DNA of 64,000 nucleotides. Origin: Bradyrhizobium sp. LMTR 3 (GTDB lineage: Bacteria; Pseudomonadota; Alphaproteobacteria; Rhizobiales; Xanthobacteraceae). The position numbers were made by a program, and so were the translations under genes. Positions within the stretch are counted from its first letter, which is position 1, and every line of letters begins with the position of its first letter. Below the pieces are notes generated by a model. That model saw nothing but the letters and a program-made list of their open reading frames with translations. It had not been told where the DNA came from and ran no database searches. Where the stretch lies: contig NZ_MAXC01000014.1 in the NCBI RefSeq assembly GCF_001693485.1, positions 28,686-92,685 of the forward strand, in the 5' to 3' direction. Below, in pieces: positions 44,301 through 51,995 of this stretch.

Positions 44301-46564
44301 TTGTCGCCGAACAGCGGCTTGATGCCGATCAGAGCCGCGGTCGGCGCCACGGGGAGCACCAGCTTGCGCTCGACCGCGCGGCCGCCGGTCTCCACCATGC
44401 GGATGAAGATCTGCGCCTCCTGCGGCTGGGTCGAGGTCGGCGCCTTCGCCAGCGACACCGGGAAGGTCGCCACACCGTTGGCGTCGGCCTCCGGCAGGTT
44501 CTCGATCGGGGTGCGCTCGTTGGAAGCGGTTTCCTCGTCCTCCACGCCGAACTGATAGCCGGGATAGCCGGGCCGCCCGGAGGCCGCCGGCGCGACCAGC
44601 ATGTCGCCTTCGAGCTGCAGGCCCGACGCCGGCGCACCATAAAGGAACTTGCCAGCGACCTTCAGTTCAACCGGGGTCTCAGCCTTGATCACCTTCTCCT
44701 TGGCCGAGACGTCGAATTCGATCCGTTCGGGGATGTAGTCCTCGACCATGAAGGTGGTCTCGCCGACGGACGACCCCTTGGGGTCGGTAAAGGCGCGCAC
44801 GCGCCAGGTCCCGGTCGGGACCGCCGAATTGAGCGGCACGGCCAGGGAGCGGCCGCCCGCGCCCTGGTCGGGGAGCTGGGCGCGGCGAAATTCGACGCCG
44901 TCCGGCCGCTCGATCACCAGCGTCAGCGGCCCGCCGGCCATGGCGTTGCCCTGCCCGTCGCGCAGCAGCGCGGTCAGGTAGACCGTCTCGTTCGACCGGT
45001 AGACGCCGCGCTCGGCATAGACGAAGGCGTCGGCGCCAGGCGGCACGATCCGTCCCGACACGCCGCGGTCGGTGAGGTCGAAGGCATTGGTCTTCAGGCT
45101 GAGGAAGGCGTAGTCCGCCTTCTCGCTCATCACCGTCAGCAACGCCGGCGACAGCCCGCCCTCGCCGCGCGCAAGCCCCGCCTCGAACAGCACGTGGCCG
45201 GCATCGTCGGTCTTGCGCGTGGCCAGGATCTCGTTGTTGCGCGCGACCAGCCGCACTTCGGCCTTCGATACGGCTTCCGTCGAAGCCAGCGAATTGACGA
45301 AGACATGGATGCCGTCATTGCCGGAAAACGCCGTCAAGCCCATGTCGGAGACGATGAACCATTGCGTCGCCAGTGTGCCGTCATCGTCGCTGCTGCTGCC
45401 CGGGCCCTTGGCGGCGGCCGTCATCACATAGACGCCCGGCTGCAGGTCTCCAAGCGCCTGGTCGACCGGAAAAGCCGTCACCACGTCCTGGTTCAGCGTC
45501 GAGGCGGTGGCGAGCTCGCCGGACCAGACCTTGACGCCGCGCTCGTTGCCGAGATCGGAGAGCTGGTAGCTGGAAAGTGTCTTCTGGAAATCGCTGTCGA
45601 CCACCGTGTTGATCAGGTTACGGTCGCCGATCCGGAACACGTTGACGTTCACCGAAGGCGTATTGACGCTGACCAGCGGAATGCCGCGCTGGCCGGTGCG
45701 CGGCAGCACATAGGCGCGGCCGGTGAAGCGCACGAACGGCTTGCGGTCGCGGACGTAGACGTTGAACTCGGCCGATTTCGGCAGGCTCTCCTTCACCGTG
45801 GACGGCAGGCCGGCGCGCAGGTTGATATTGTAACGCTCGCCATGCTTCAGCCCGTCGACGCAGAGCTGCTTGCCCTCTGATGTCAGCGCCGGCTTGTCGG
45901 TGCCGGCCAGCGCCACGAATGGCGCAAAATCGACCCGCTTGGCGAGGTCTTCGGAGAACTGGAAACAGGCGCGCGGCGAGGCGCCGTCGGAATCCACGGT
46001 ATAGTCGAGCAGCCGGAAGCCATGCTGATCCCGCATCTTCTCGTACTGGCCGCGGACCTCGGCGACCTCGCGCATGTCGAGCGATAGCCGCAACGCATCC
46101 AGTGCCGGGCGCCACAGCTTGCGCTCGGACATCGCCCTGCCGAGCACGGCCAGCGCATCAGCCTCCTCGGCCTGGTTGCCGGCGCGCTGATAGGCGATGT
46201 AGGCCGCGGTCGAGGCGCGCTCGTAGAGGAAGGTCTGTTCGCTGGAGCTGACGGCGCGGATCTGGAAGATGGTCTTGGCAAGCCGCAACCAGTTGGCGCT
46301 ATCTTCCGGCGTGGTGGCTGCGATCTGGCCGAGGATCTGCAGGCCCACCCGGAAGTCAGAACGCTTGAAGGCGGCGTCGGCGTCGTTGCGCAGCGTCGCA
46401 GAGGATTTCGCCACCGGCCCCGCCTCGCTCTTGATCTGGGCCTCCAGTTTCACGGCCGAATCGGCCAGCTCATCCCGCTTGAATGCCTTGTCCGCGGCCC
46501 CCGCCGCCGTCAGGCCAAGCGCCAGCGTGGCGCAAATCACTGTGGCGCGAACCAAACCGATCAT
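41351..46564 (-). CDS. alpha-2-macroglobulin family protein (YfhM-like)
   Basis: Very large periplasmic protease-trap protein, 1737 residues, the usual length for bacterial A2M. It has a signal peptide (MIGLVRATVICATLALGLTA, cleaved near AAG-AADK), a series of macroglobulin beta-sandwich domains, the A2M signature around residue 1180 and the thioester motif HGCSEQ with cysteine about residue 1289 (codon at 42698-42700), followed by the alpha-helical thioester domain and the final receptor-like domain. Unlike E. coli YfhM there is no lipobox cysteine after the signal peptide, so it may be soluble in the periplasm. The ATG at 46564 follows GGGAG; the frame is open upstream. It is coupled to pbpC by a four-base overlap. 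Confidence 0.92.
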   Translation of the reverse strand: MIGLVRATVICATLALGLTAAGAADKAFKRDELADSAVKLEAQIKSEAGPVAKSSATLRNDADAAFKRSDFRVGLQILGQIAATTPEDSANWLRLAKTIFQIRAVSSSEQTFLYERASTAAYIAYQRAGNQAEEADALAVLGRAMSERKLWRPALDALRLSLDMREVAEVRGQYEKMRDQHGFRLLDYTVDSDGASPRACFQFSEDLAKRVDFAPFVALAGTDKPALTSEGKQLCVDGLKHGERYNINLRAGLPSTVKESLPKSAEFNVYVRDRKPFVRFTGRAYVLPRTGQRGIPLVSVNTPSVNVNVFRIGDRNLINTVVDSDFQKTLSSYQLSDLGNERGVKVWSGELATASTLNQDVVTAFPVDQALGDLQPGVYVMTAAAKGPGSSSDDDGTLATQWFIVSDMGLTAFSGNDGIHVFVNSLASTEAVSKAEVRLVARNNEILATRKTDDAGHVLFEAGLARGEGGLSPALLTVMSEKADYAFLSLKTNAFDLTDRGVSGRIVPPGADAFVYAERGVYRSNETVYLTALLRDGQGNAMAGGPLTLVIERPDGVEFRRAQLPDQGAGGRSLAVPLNSAVPTGTWRVRAFTDPKGSSVGETTFMVEDYIPERIEFDVSAKEKVIKAETPVELKVAGKFLYGAPASGLQLEGDMLVAPAASGRPGYPGYQFGVEDEETASNERTPIENLPEADANGVATFPVSLAKAPTSTQPQEAQIFIRMVETGGRAVERKLVLPVAPTAALIGIKPLFGDKSVAEGDKAEFDVVFVSPDGKQLSRDGLRYELLKMESRYQWYRQHSSWEYEPVKSTKRVADGDLTLTSDKAARVSVAPEPGRYRLDVKSNETDGPITSVQFDVGWYSDSSADTPDLLETSIDKPEYASGDTMVVSVSARTAGKLTVNVLGDRLLTTQTVDVKEGTQQVKLTVGKDWGTGAYVLATLRRPLDAAALRMPGRAIGLKWFGIDKKARTLQVTLSPPPLVRPGTSLKIPVKLGGLNPGEDAKVVVAAVDVGILNLTNYKPPAPDDYYLGQRRLTAEIRDLYGQLIDGMQGTRGQIRTGGDSAGAEMQGSPPTQKPLALYSGIVTVGADGTAEISFDIPEFAGTARVMAVAWNATKLGRATIDVTVRDPVVLTATLPRFLLNGDKGTMSFDLDNVEGAPGDYSISVKTSGPVKVTGNPTTTVKLAAKQRTSMSLALDAGGAGAANLDVDIKGPNGLTLARHYALDVKAATQVLARRSIRTLAKGESLTLTPDMFSDLVSGTGSVSLSVSLSTALDAATILKALDRYPHGCSEQITSRAMPLLYVNDLAAGAHLAMDTAVDQRIKDAIERLLARQGSNGSFGLWSAGGEDAWLDAYVTDFLTRAREKGFAVPDVLFKNALDRIRNSVVNANEPEKDGGRDLAYGLYVLARNGAAPIGDLRYLADTKLSNLATPIAKSQLAAALALVGDRTRAERAYTAAVEALAPKPVFEFGRVDYGSALRDAAALVSLASEGNAPRATLTQAVQRVEAARGLTPYTSTQENAWMVLAARALSKETLALDIDGSPVKAAVYRSYKAEAVAGKPVKITNTGDAPVQAVVSVSGSPVTPEPAASNGFKIERSYFTLDGKPADVAKAKQNDRFAVVLKITEAKPERGHIMVADYLPAGLEIDNPRLVSSGDSGTLDWIEDGEEPEHTEFRDDRFTAAIERASDDQSVFTVAYIVRAVSPGKYVLPQAYVEDMYNPSRYGRTGTGSVEVRPAK

Positions 46565-46872
46565 GATGGAGCTCCCTGGGGCCGCGGACATCAGCCGCGA
46601 AACGTCGAAAAATGCGCGAAAAGGTGACGGACTGATGACGGTGGCAAAGGCTAAAGGGTCGCATGCATGGCTTAGGCAGTCCAAACGGTCCCACCCGCCC
46701 GGCGGCGGAAGGCCGGTAGGCAGGCATGTGTGTCAGGGGCGGACCATATAAGATAGCCCGCGGTCTGCCTTTGTCGCACCCTTGAGGAAATCGGTTCGAC
46801 CGTCTTGGCGGGAAGGCGGATTTTTCATATTGGCAGTGCTAGAAAGGCTCAAGGCGGCTAGACCGCCCCGAC
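46565..46872. other. 308-base region upstream of A2M gene and tRNA
   Basis: Contains the promoters of the A2M-pbpC operon (minus) and of the tRNA gene (plus). No protein-coding signal stands out and no clear promoter boxes were picked. Confidence 0.45.
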
Positions 46873-46949
46873 GGTCCCATAGCTCAACTGGATAGAGTAA
46901 CGGATTTCTACTCCGTGGGTTGCAGGTTCGAATCCTGCTGGGATCGCCA
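46873..46949 (+). tRNA. tRNA-Arg (anticodon UCU)
   Basis: Folds as a full cloverleaf. Acceptor GGTCCCA pairs with TGGGATC (one G-T pair); D arm GCTC...GAGT; anticodon stem ACGGA/TCCGT with loop TTTCTAC giving anticodon TCT; T arm with GGTTCGAATCC; discriminator G and an encoded CCA end at 46947-46949. It reads AGA codons. tRNA genes are frequent integration sites, but no integrase or direct repeat of the 3' end was seen in the following 17 kb. Confidence 0.93.
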
Positions 46950-47064
46950 CTACCATTTCGCGCTTTTCCGCAATTTCGACTTCATTCTCGTCTCGGTTTA
47001 GATTCTCGGCTTATGATGCCGGCCAGCGATTGCTTCCGTTGCCCTGACAAAGGATGCGGACGTC

Positions 47065-47322
47065 ATGCCAAAAAAGGGAATCACCGGCCACGACGAGTGG
47101 GTTGTCACGGAAGCGCTGGCGACGGCGCTGGTCGCACTTGAGCAGCTCGAGCCGACCCAGCAGTCGCGCCAGCAGATGGACGACATCCGCAAACTCCTGG
47201 CGGCCAATTGTCAGCCCGGGACCATCAACCTGCATCTCGCCCAGGCCAAGTGCCGGCTGAACCCCCATGCCGATCGCGCCGTCATCTATCGCGAGTACGG
47301 ATTTCAGGACTGGGAAGTCTGA
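47065..47322 (+). CDS. small conserved-type protein of unknown function
   Basis: 85-residue soluble protein starting MPKKGITGHDEWVV, with an alternating helical look (LATALVALEQLEPTQQSRQQMDDIRKLLAAN). It resembles small proteins found widely in Bradyrhizobium, but I cannot name a family. A purine-rich AAGGATGCGGA lies before the ATG. Codon use is similar to neighbours. Confidence 0.7.
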   Translation: MPKKGITGHDEWVVTEALATALVALEQLEPTQQSRQQMDDIRKLLAANCQPGTINLHLAQAKCRLNPHADRAVIYREYGFQDWEV

Positions 47323-47424
47323 ATGGCGAGTGTGCTACCTGCTGGAATAAGCTCGGAGCGCTGGTGTTCTGCCGTAGGGAACGGACCGCGACAATTCTGT
47401 GCGGAAGGCTGAGAGGATATTGGG

Positions 47425-47697
47425 ATGAAACTACCGCACACACCCGCCACGGCAATAGCTCTGACGATTTTGGCCGCGACGATCGCCCTGTCCGCGCCCG
47501 CCCGAGCCCAGACCTACGATCCGAGCTACCCCGTTTGCCTGCAGGTCTACCAGGGCTTCGTGGACTACTATTTCGAGTGCCACTATCGAACGATGGCGCA
47601 GTGTCAGGCGTCGGCATCGGGCCGCCCCGCGCAATGCGTCGTTAACCCGTACTATGCCGGGCGCGGCAAGCGCCAGAAGCGGTACCAGTCCTATTGA
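47425..47697 (+). CDS. DUF3551 family small secreted protein
   Basis: 90 residues: a signal peptide (MKLPHTPATAIALTILAATI, cleaved near ARA) and then the DUF3551 pattern YPVCLQVYQGFVDYYFECHY with TMAQCQASASGRPAQCVVNPYY. The four conserved cysteines suggest two disulphides in the periplasm. The function of the family is unknown; several copies per genome are usual in Bradyrhizobium. Confidence 0.88.
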   Translation: MKLPHTPATAIALTILAATIALSAPARAQTYDPSYPVCLQVYQGFVDYYFECHYRTMAQCQASASGRPAQCVVNPYYAGRGKRQKRYQSY

Positions 47698-47763
47698 GAA
47701 TCCGTTCGCCCCGACGGGACGGCGCTCGGCGTGGCTCGCACCTCGCCGCTCCCGCCCCGCTAC

Positions 47764-48039
47764 TCACCAGCCGTAGCTGCCGAGCGCCAGCGGCCTTCGT
47801 GGTGCCTTGGCCGTTCGCGTTGTGTCGGACTGCAGGCAGCGCCGCGCCGCATCGATCTCGGCATCGCTCGCGCCCTTGCTTCGTGCCCAGTGCTCCGCGG
47901 CGGGCGCACTGTATTTCGCCACGTAGTAGCGCACGACCGGACACGAAATTCGACGCAAGACACCGGACTGGTCACTCGCAAATGCGGCGCTTGATGTCCC
48001 CAGACACAGCGCCAGCACACACATCCAACGTAAGGCCAT
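47764..48039 (-). CDS. small secreted protein of unknown function
   Basis: 91 residues with a signal peptide (MALRWMCVLALCLGTSSAAF, cleaved after AFA). The mature part carries RRISCPVVRYYVAKYSAPAAEHWARSKGASDAEIDAARRCL, a pattern recurring in small rhizobial secreted proteins. Function unknown. It is convergent with the DUF3551 gene, 66 bases apart. Confidence 0.7.
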   Translation of the reverse strand: MALRWMCVLALCLGTSSAAFASDQSGVLRRISCPVVRYYVAKYSAPAAEHWARSKGASDAEIDAARRCLQSDTTRTAKAPRRPLALGSYGW

Positions 48040-48298
48040 GTGATTCCCCTCTCTATGTCAGAGGGCCATGGCTTTCAGCGACGCAGCAAGCCCGATTGTG
48101 AGTTCCGCCTACGGAACGGTTGGAGCTGTGCTTAAGCCGCAACTATTACTGTCGTGACGGCGCCGCTCCGCCCGGTGAACGCGACTTTCTGCGATCATTA
48201 AAATTGATTGTTTACGAAAAAGACCGAACCTGATTGCCGCCCGGGGACAATCCGGTAACCTCTGCTTGCCAGAGCTGCGTGAACCGTTGGTAGCTCAG

Positions 48299-48550
48299 AT
48301 GGAATTCGAACGCCGATCTGTCGCAAGGACGACGATTTCGAAAAGCGCGTTGCTGTTCTTTGACGCCCAGCGCGGTGTCTTCACCTGCCGCGTTCAGGAT
48401 GTCACGAATTGCGGGGCTGGAATTGAACTCCACGACCTCAACCTGCTGCCCCTGAATTTCGAATTGACCTTCGATAATTTTCACAACATTCGGGAATGCC
48501 GCGTGATCTGGCGGCAAGGCGATTTCGTCGGTGTTGCGTTTCAAAACTGA
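48299..48550 (+). CDS. PilZ-like small protein
   Basis: 83-residue protein starting MEFERRSVARTTISK, with a PilZ-like core RVQDVTNCGAGIELHDL (the D-x-T-x-x-G variant of the c-di-GMP motif) and a final beta segment RVIWRQGDFVGVAF. The arginine motif ERRSVAR is present near the start. Frame is open to a TTG at 48266; ATG at 48299 is preferred. Binding of c-di-GMP is likely but the second motif is divergent. Confidence 0.7.
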   Translation: MEFERRSVARTTISKSALLFFDAQRGVFTCRVQDVTNCGAGIELHDLNLLPLNFELTFDNFHNIRECRVIWRQGDFVGVAFQN

Positions 48551-48865
48551 TCGATCTGCGACCAGGCGCCATCCCGCAGCCGCTGCGCAGACGCGAGCGG
48601 CGCACGCGCCAACTCGCTCGAAGCCGCTATCGAGGCGTATCCTGCAAAGCCGAGAGACCCGACCAGGCGGGACCGCCGCGGGCAAAACAGCCTTGAAGAC
48701 AAAAGACTCTTAGAGACAAAACAGCCTCGGGGAATGGAACTAACAGCGGGGCTCGGCGTCGAATCCCTGCTTCGGTTCCACTGGCACGCAAGCTAATGAC
48801 CGGCGAGCCTCCTTCCCGTATCGTTTGCGCTCGGGTCGTTTGGAGTTTGTGACGGGAGTTCGAAC

Positions 48866-49150
48866 ATGTCCTGGGATCGTCCGTTCGCTCAGCCTGTGCC
48901 GCTCCCGAAGGGGCCGCCAGCGCAAACCCTGCGAGACGCCGCCGACTATATCAGGGCCCTTCCTCAGCCTGAACGCGACCGTCAGGAATGGCGGCTTGCC
49001 GTCCAGATGCTTATTGATGCCGCCGAAGATCGTGGACCCATGCTGTTCGCGCGCATGGGAATTGTCAGGGCCTTTGAGACGAGTATTGAAACGACGCTCG
49101 ATGCGGGGCCCCAGATCCCGCCAAGGCAAGCCGAAAGAAAGCGAAGCTGA
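48866..49150 (+). CDS. small protein of unknown function, possibly frameshifted at its end
   Basis: 94-residue soluble protein MSWDRPFAQPVPLPKG... with the segment TLRDAADYIRALPQPERDRQEWRLAVQMLIDAAEDRGPM, a recurrent Bradyrhizobium family of unknown function. Its final 15 residues (after about 49105) look unlike the rest. In the +2 frame an open stretch continues from 49090 to 49314, so a frameshift at the GGGGCCCC run near 49104-49111 may have altered the C-terminus. Confidence 0.6.
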   Translation: MSWDRPFAQPVPLPKGPPAQTLRDAADYIRALPQPERDRQEWRLAVQMLIDAAEDRGPMLFARMGIVRAFETSIETTLDAGPQIPPRQAERKRS

Positions 49151-49197
49151 AGGAAGATCGTGACGCCGGCATCTGGACCCAAGTCGGCGCCACGCAG

Positions 49198-49314
49198 ATG
49201 GTGCCGGAGAGCATGAAGACGCCTCAAGCCCGGCATTTCCAATTCGCACGAGAACTCGCGTTCGCAGGCGAAGTGCAAGGCACGCCGCGGCCGGACGGCC
49301 GTGGTCCTGCCTAG
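49198..49314 (+). CDS. short open frame, possible displaced tail of the preceding gene or separate small protein
   Basis: In the frame with a stop at 49312-49314, codons are open from 49090. The visible peptide includes KAKLKEDRDAGIWTQVGATQ, then MVPESMKTPQARHF and ends GEVQGTPRPDGRGPA; residue choice looks protein-like. The first ATG is at 49198, giving 38 residues. It ends four bases into the opposing hns-like gene. No family recognised. Confidence 0.35.
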   Translation: MVPESMKTPQARHFQFARELAFAGEVQGTPRPDGRGPA

Positions 49315-49634
49315 GCTACCTTCCTAATTCGGAAATCATCGATCCGCTTGCCGGATTTCAGTTTTGCAGCGAGCCAGCGAGGCGTCTTCCCCCGGCCTGC
49401 CCACGTCTCGGACGGCCGATCGGGATTCCGGAATTTCGGAACGACCGTTGGATATGGACGCCGCCCTGTCGATGATTTCGTGCGCTCAGCTTCGACGACG
49501 CCCTTGAGTTGTTTCAGGCGATCTTCAAGGAGGCGTTTCTCTGCAAGCAGAGACGTTGCAAGCCTGGCGACTACTTCTTCGTGGAGTGCCCACAGCTCAT
49601 CCGTGGACATTGATTTGAAGTCTTTCTGGTTCAC
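49311..49634 (-). CDS. H-NS family DNA-binding protein
   Basis: 107-residue nucleoid-associated protein. The N-terminal part is a coiled coil for dimerisation (STDELWALHEEVVARLATSL...); the C-terminus carries the H-NS DNA-binding motif PKFRNPDRPSETWAGRGKTPRWL and the tail KSGKRIDDFRI, the alphaproteobacterial version. Start chosen as GTG 49634, preceded by GGGGACGG at good spacing; a TTG at 49646 is an alternative. H-NS proteins silence AT-rich acquired DNA, which suits its location in a small-gene stretch after a tRNA. Confidence 0.87.
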   Translation of the reverse strand: MNQKDFKSMSTDELWALHEEVVARLATSLLAEKRLLEDRLKQLKGVVEAERTKSSTGRRPYPTVVPKFRNPDRPSETWAGRGKTPRWLAAKLKSGKRIDDFRIRKVA

Positions 49635-49915
49635 GACCGTCCCCAATCATGATTCGATGGTTGTCATCGTTGGTTGCAAAAGATGAGTAGAATAAGGCCG
49701 ATACCAGAACCTCCTTCGGGCAGAAAAGTTCCATCTTCGGGCAGAAAAGTTCCATCCCCTCGCATCGTGGCACGACACAACCATAACGGAATCCGCTAAA
49801 AGATGCACCGATAAGCTGCGCAAAATTTTTCTCCGCGGGTTGCAACTGTTGATTGATTCAGACGCAGAGCCCGCGATCATTTGAGGCTAACCGCCTCTCG
49901 TTGGCGGTTCCCTAA
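49635..49915. other. 5' region of the H-NS-like gene
   Basis: About 280 bases with lower GC than the flanks, including a perfect tandem duplication of 21 bases at 49714-49755. The duplication is read in frame as a repeated heptapeptide in a spurious open frame, but the surrounding sequence is not gene-like. It probably contains the hns promoter. Confidence 0.45.
49714..49755. repeat. 21-base perfect tandem duplication
   Basis: Two identical 21-base units (49714-49734 and 49735-49755) containing TTCGGGCAGAAAAGTTCC in the leader region of the hns-like gene. It may be a recent slippage event or a doubled regulatory site. Confidence 0.85.
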
Positions 49916-50101
49916 TCACAGCTTCCGACCGATCGCTTTGCGGACGATCGGAGCCGGCATCGAGGGCATCGTCAGCACCCCGTCCGCAATCATTAAGGAA
50001 GCGCCGGCGGCGGCGACCATCTGTGGCTTTCGTCCGACGCTATTTGGCTGCCCATAATAGCCGAGCGCCCGTCTCCCTGGGGTAGGTGATAGGAGCGGCA
50101 C
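49916..50101 (-). CDS. possible small protein, weak support
   Basis: 61-codon frame starting GTG at 50101. The C-terminal half (MVAAAGASLMIADGVLTMPS followed by MPAPIVRKAIGRKL) is more protein-like than the first half, and an in-frame ATG near 50014 could give about 32 residues. No family recognised and no strong ribosome site. Otherwise the 50102-50313 stretch shows nothing. Confidence 0.3.
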   Translation of the reverse strand: MPLLSPTPGRRALGYYGQPNSVGRKPQMVAAAGASLMIADGVLTMPSMPAPIVRKAIGRKL

Positions 50102-50313
50102 CCGGCTATTCGGGCCGCGCGGCGGTGCGGCCTGAACAGGAACTCATTTATGATTTAAGGGAACTTTAAAAAGTCGTTGAAGCATAACGATTTTTGTCGG
50201 AATGCATCGCGCGCATCAGCACTGGGCTTGCCGCGGAACCGAAACGACGCAAACGGAGATGAACAACCTGACGTGAGGAAACGTAGCGCCTTCGACACGT
50301 TTTCCACTGTCTT

Positions 50314-50451
50314 GTGAAAAAACGGCCGAGCGAGGACCCCTTGAGTCCGCTACCACCCGAATTCGATCGCGACGAGGCGCTGGTGTGCATGGCGCTGGCG
50401 TTCTGCCTGGCCGGTGCATCGACCAGCATCATCTACCGGCTGCTGGGTTAG
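50314..50451 (+). CDS. possible 45-residue membrane protein
   Basis: GTG at 50314 or TTG at 50341 opens a frame ending in a hydrophobic helix: PEFDRDEALVCMALAFCLAG then ASTSIIYRLLG and stop. A GAGGA lies four bases before the TTG. The acidic then hydrophobic pattern looks like a small single-pass membrane protein; not identified. Confidence 0.4.
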   Translation: MKKRPSEDPLSPLPPEFDRDEALVCMALAFCLAGASTSIIYRLLG

Positions 50452-50878
50452 GCGGTCCAGACGGTCAGTGAAACCACTGCGCGCATGCCAACGAGCGAGC
50501 GGCGCTTTTAGTTTTGCGATGTGATACTGCCGATGAAGCGAGGTGAGCGGCGGCGCGAATGTTCGCGATCAGGAGTAGACGAGGCCCGGAGTGCCTAGGA
50601 GTCCGGGCCTCGTGGCCTCCAGTGGTAGCGCGCGTCGTGATGAACGAGCGCCCTGCCCCCCGCTGCAAGCGACGGCGTTATAGATCGGCGTTACGTGCAC
50701 AGCCAATCCGTACGAGTACGGTGAGCGTGCGCCGCACGGTTCTGTGTGACAAACTGATCAGCAAGACGCGGTAGCGCGAATAACGAAACGGTATTTGGGT
50801 TGGCGATCACTGTATTCCGTCTCGCTCCAGAGGCGAGATCTGCGGCGAGCTACGACAAGCGCAGCTATTCGCCTGCCT
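50452..50878. other. 427-base stretch without a supported gene
   Basis: Contains a strong perfect hairpin at 50580-50612. Arg-rich open frames on the plus strand do not look coding. Confidence 0.4.
50580..50612. terminator. strong hairpin, possible terminator
   Basis: CGAGGCCCGGA and TCCGGGCCTCG form a perfect 11-base-pair stem around an 11-base loop. No T-run follows on either strand, so it could be a rho-independent-like terminator of the alphaproteobacterial type or part of a small RNA. Confidence 0.5.
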
Positions 50879-51181
50879 CTACCGCTTATCGAATGGAATA
50901 TACTGATGATATTCTTTCGGCACCGAGTTCCGGTAACGAGCGGGCACCGTGCCGCGGTCGATCGAACGGTCGATCTCCTGCTGCCGGGTCATCTTGGCCG
51001 ATTTCTTTTTCTTCGGCGCTGCCTTCTCCTTTTCGGCCGCGGCGGCTTCCGGTGCGGCGGGGGCCGACGTTGCCGTTTCGGCAGTGCCGCCAGCCGGCGC
51101 GCCCTGCGCGAGCGCTGCGGCCGGCAGGAGTACGAGAGCCGCCGCCGACGCGGCCAGCACAAGACGAGACGGCTTTTGCAT
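50879..51181 (-). CDS. small secreted Ala/Pro/Lys-rich protein
   Basis: 100 residues starting with a signal peptide (MQKPSRLVLAASAAALVLLP, cleaved after ALA), then an Ala/Pro linker, a lysine cluster (KEKAAPKKKKSAK) and a tail QQEIDRSIDRGTVPARYRNS. The frame is open to 51247 but the ATG at 51181 begins the signal peptide. Such proteins are common in Bradyrhizobium; the job is unknown. Confidence 0.72.
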   Translation of the reverse strand: MQKPSRLVLAASAAALVLLPAAALAQGAPAGGTAETATSAPAAPEAAAAEKEKAAPKKKKSAKMTRQQEIDRSIDRGTVPARYRNSVPKEYHQYIPFDKR

Positions 51182-51225
51182 GAAGAACTCCGGTTCTGGC
51201 CTGCTCCGTTTCCAGCCTGATCCTA

Positions 51226-51474
51226 TTACGTCCGCAACCGTCCGCACACCGGGATTTTGGCGAGGCGGACGGGCATGGACCGGCTATGCTTGACCCGGCT
51301 GCAGGTCGTAAAAACGTATGCAAGCCGGCTGCACTGCCAGTCCGGACCAAGCGCTGCGCTCAAGACCGGCTCCGGCCTGGACAGGCCGGGCGCAAAGAAA
51401 CCGACGGCGCAGGCCAGCGAGACGATGGCGGCGGCGAGAACCAGGTTCTTGAGGGTCCACCAATTGTGCGGCAT
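51226..51474 (-). CDS. small membrane protein of unknown function
   Basis: 82 residues: MPHNWWTLKNLVLAAAIVSL with one N-terminal helix, then ALGPDWQCSRLAYVFTTCSRV, a two-cysteine segment recalling small exported Bradyrhizobium proteins. The ATG at 51474 has AGGAG nearby. Function unknown. Confidence 0.62.
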   Translation of the reverse strand: MPHNWWTLKNLVLAAAIVSLACAVGFFAPGLSRPEPVLSAALGPDWQCSRLAYVFTTCSRVKHSRSMPVRLAKIPVCGRLRT

Positions 51475-51668
51475 GGCGGGTCGCTCCTGCTTCGAAAGCG
51501 CGGAGCATAGGATCATCCCGCCGCAGTGCTTGTGAACGACTTCACACTACACGGGTTTGTGCGCGAGCCCGATGGACCCGGAAATGGGTATAACTCGCGC
51601 AAATCCGTTGCGCACGCGCAACGCTTGATCGACATTGCCCTCGGGCGAGCGCGTGTGCGGGGCGTGCG

Positions 51669-51995
51669 ATGGACGAGCAGGAAACAGGAAAACAGGATTC
51701 CGCCAAGCAGGAAGCGAGCTACGACTACCATCGCTACAAGCAATTGCTGGCGGAAGCGGTCGACGAGACCAAACGGCTCGAACTGATCGAGATCATAATC
51801 AGGGAGAAGGCCCGCGACAGGCTGGAGGCGCAGCGGATCGCGGACCGCGTAGCGATGACCGCTATGACGGTTGCGCGCGTCCTTGGACCGGGGGGCCGTC
51901 GCGATAATATCTGGAAGAGCGATCACTTCTCCGAAGCAAGCATCGCCAGCGAGCCGACCAGCCCGATCAGCGCACAGGCGAGAAGGCCATATTGA
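51669..51995 (+). CDS. small protein of unknown function
   Basis: 108 residues, highly charged and helical in the first 65 (SYDYHRYKQLLAEAVDETKR, LIEIIIREKARDRLEAQRI). The last 23 residues are encoded opposite the end of the convergent 60-residue gene and may be just the run-on to the first stop. No family recognised. Confidence 0.55.
   Translation: MDEQETGKQDSAKQEASYDYHRYKQLLAEAVDETKRLELIEIIIREKARDRLEAQRIADRVAMTAMTVARVLGPGGRRDNIWKSDHFSEASIASEPTSPISAQARRPY

Noticed and set aside
49597..49845. A protein-coding gene upstream of hns containing the heptapeptide repeat
   Set aside because: The frame overlaps the hns start and promoter region, has no ribosome site and its translation resembles nothing; the repeat is better seen as DNA duplication.
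50559..50774. Arg-rich plus-strand open frame around the hairpin
   Set aside because: It spans a strong terminator-like hairpin and has a random basic composition.
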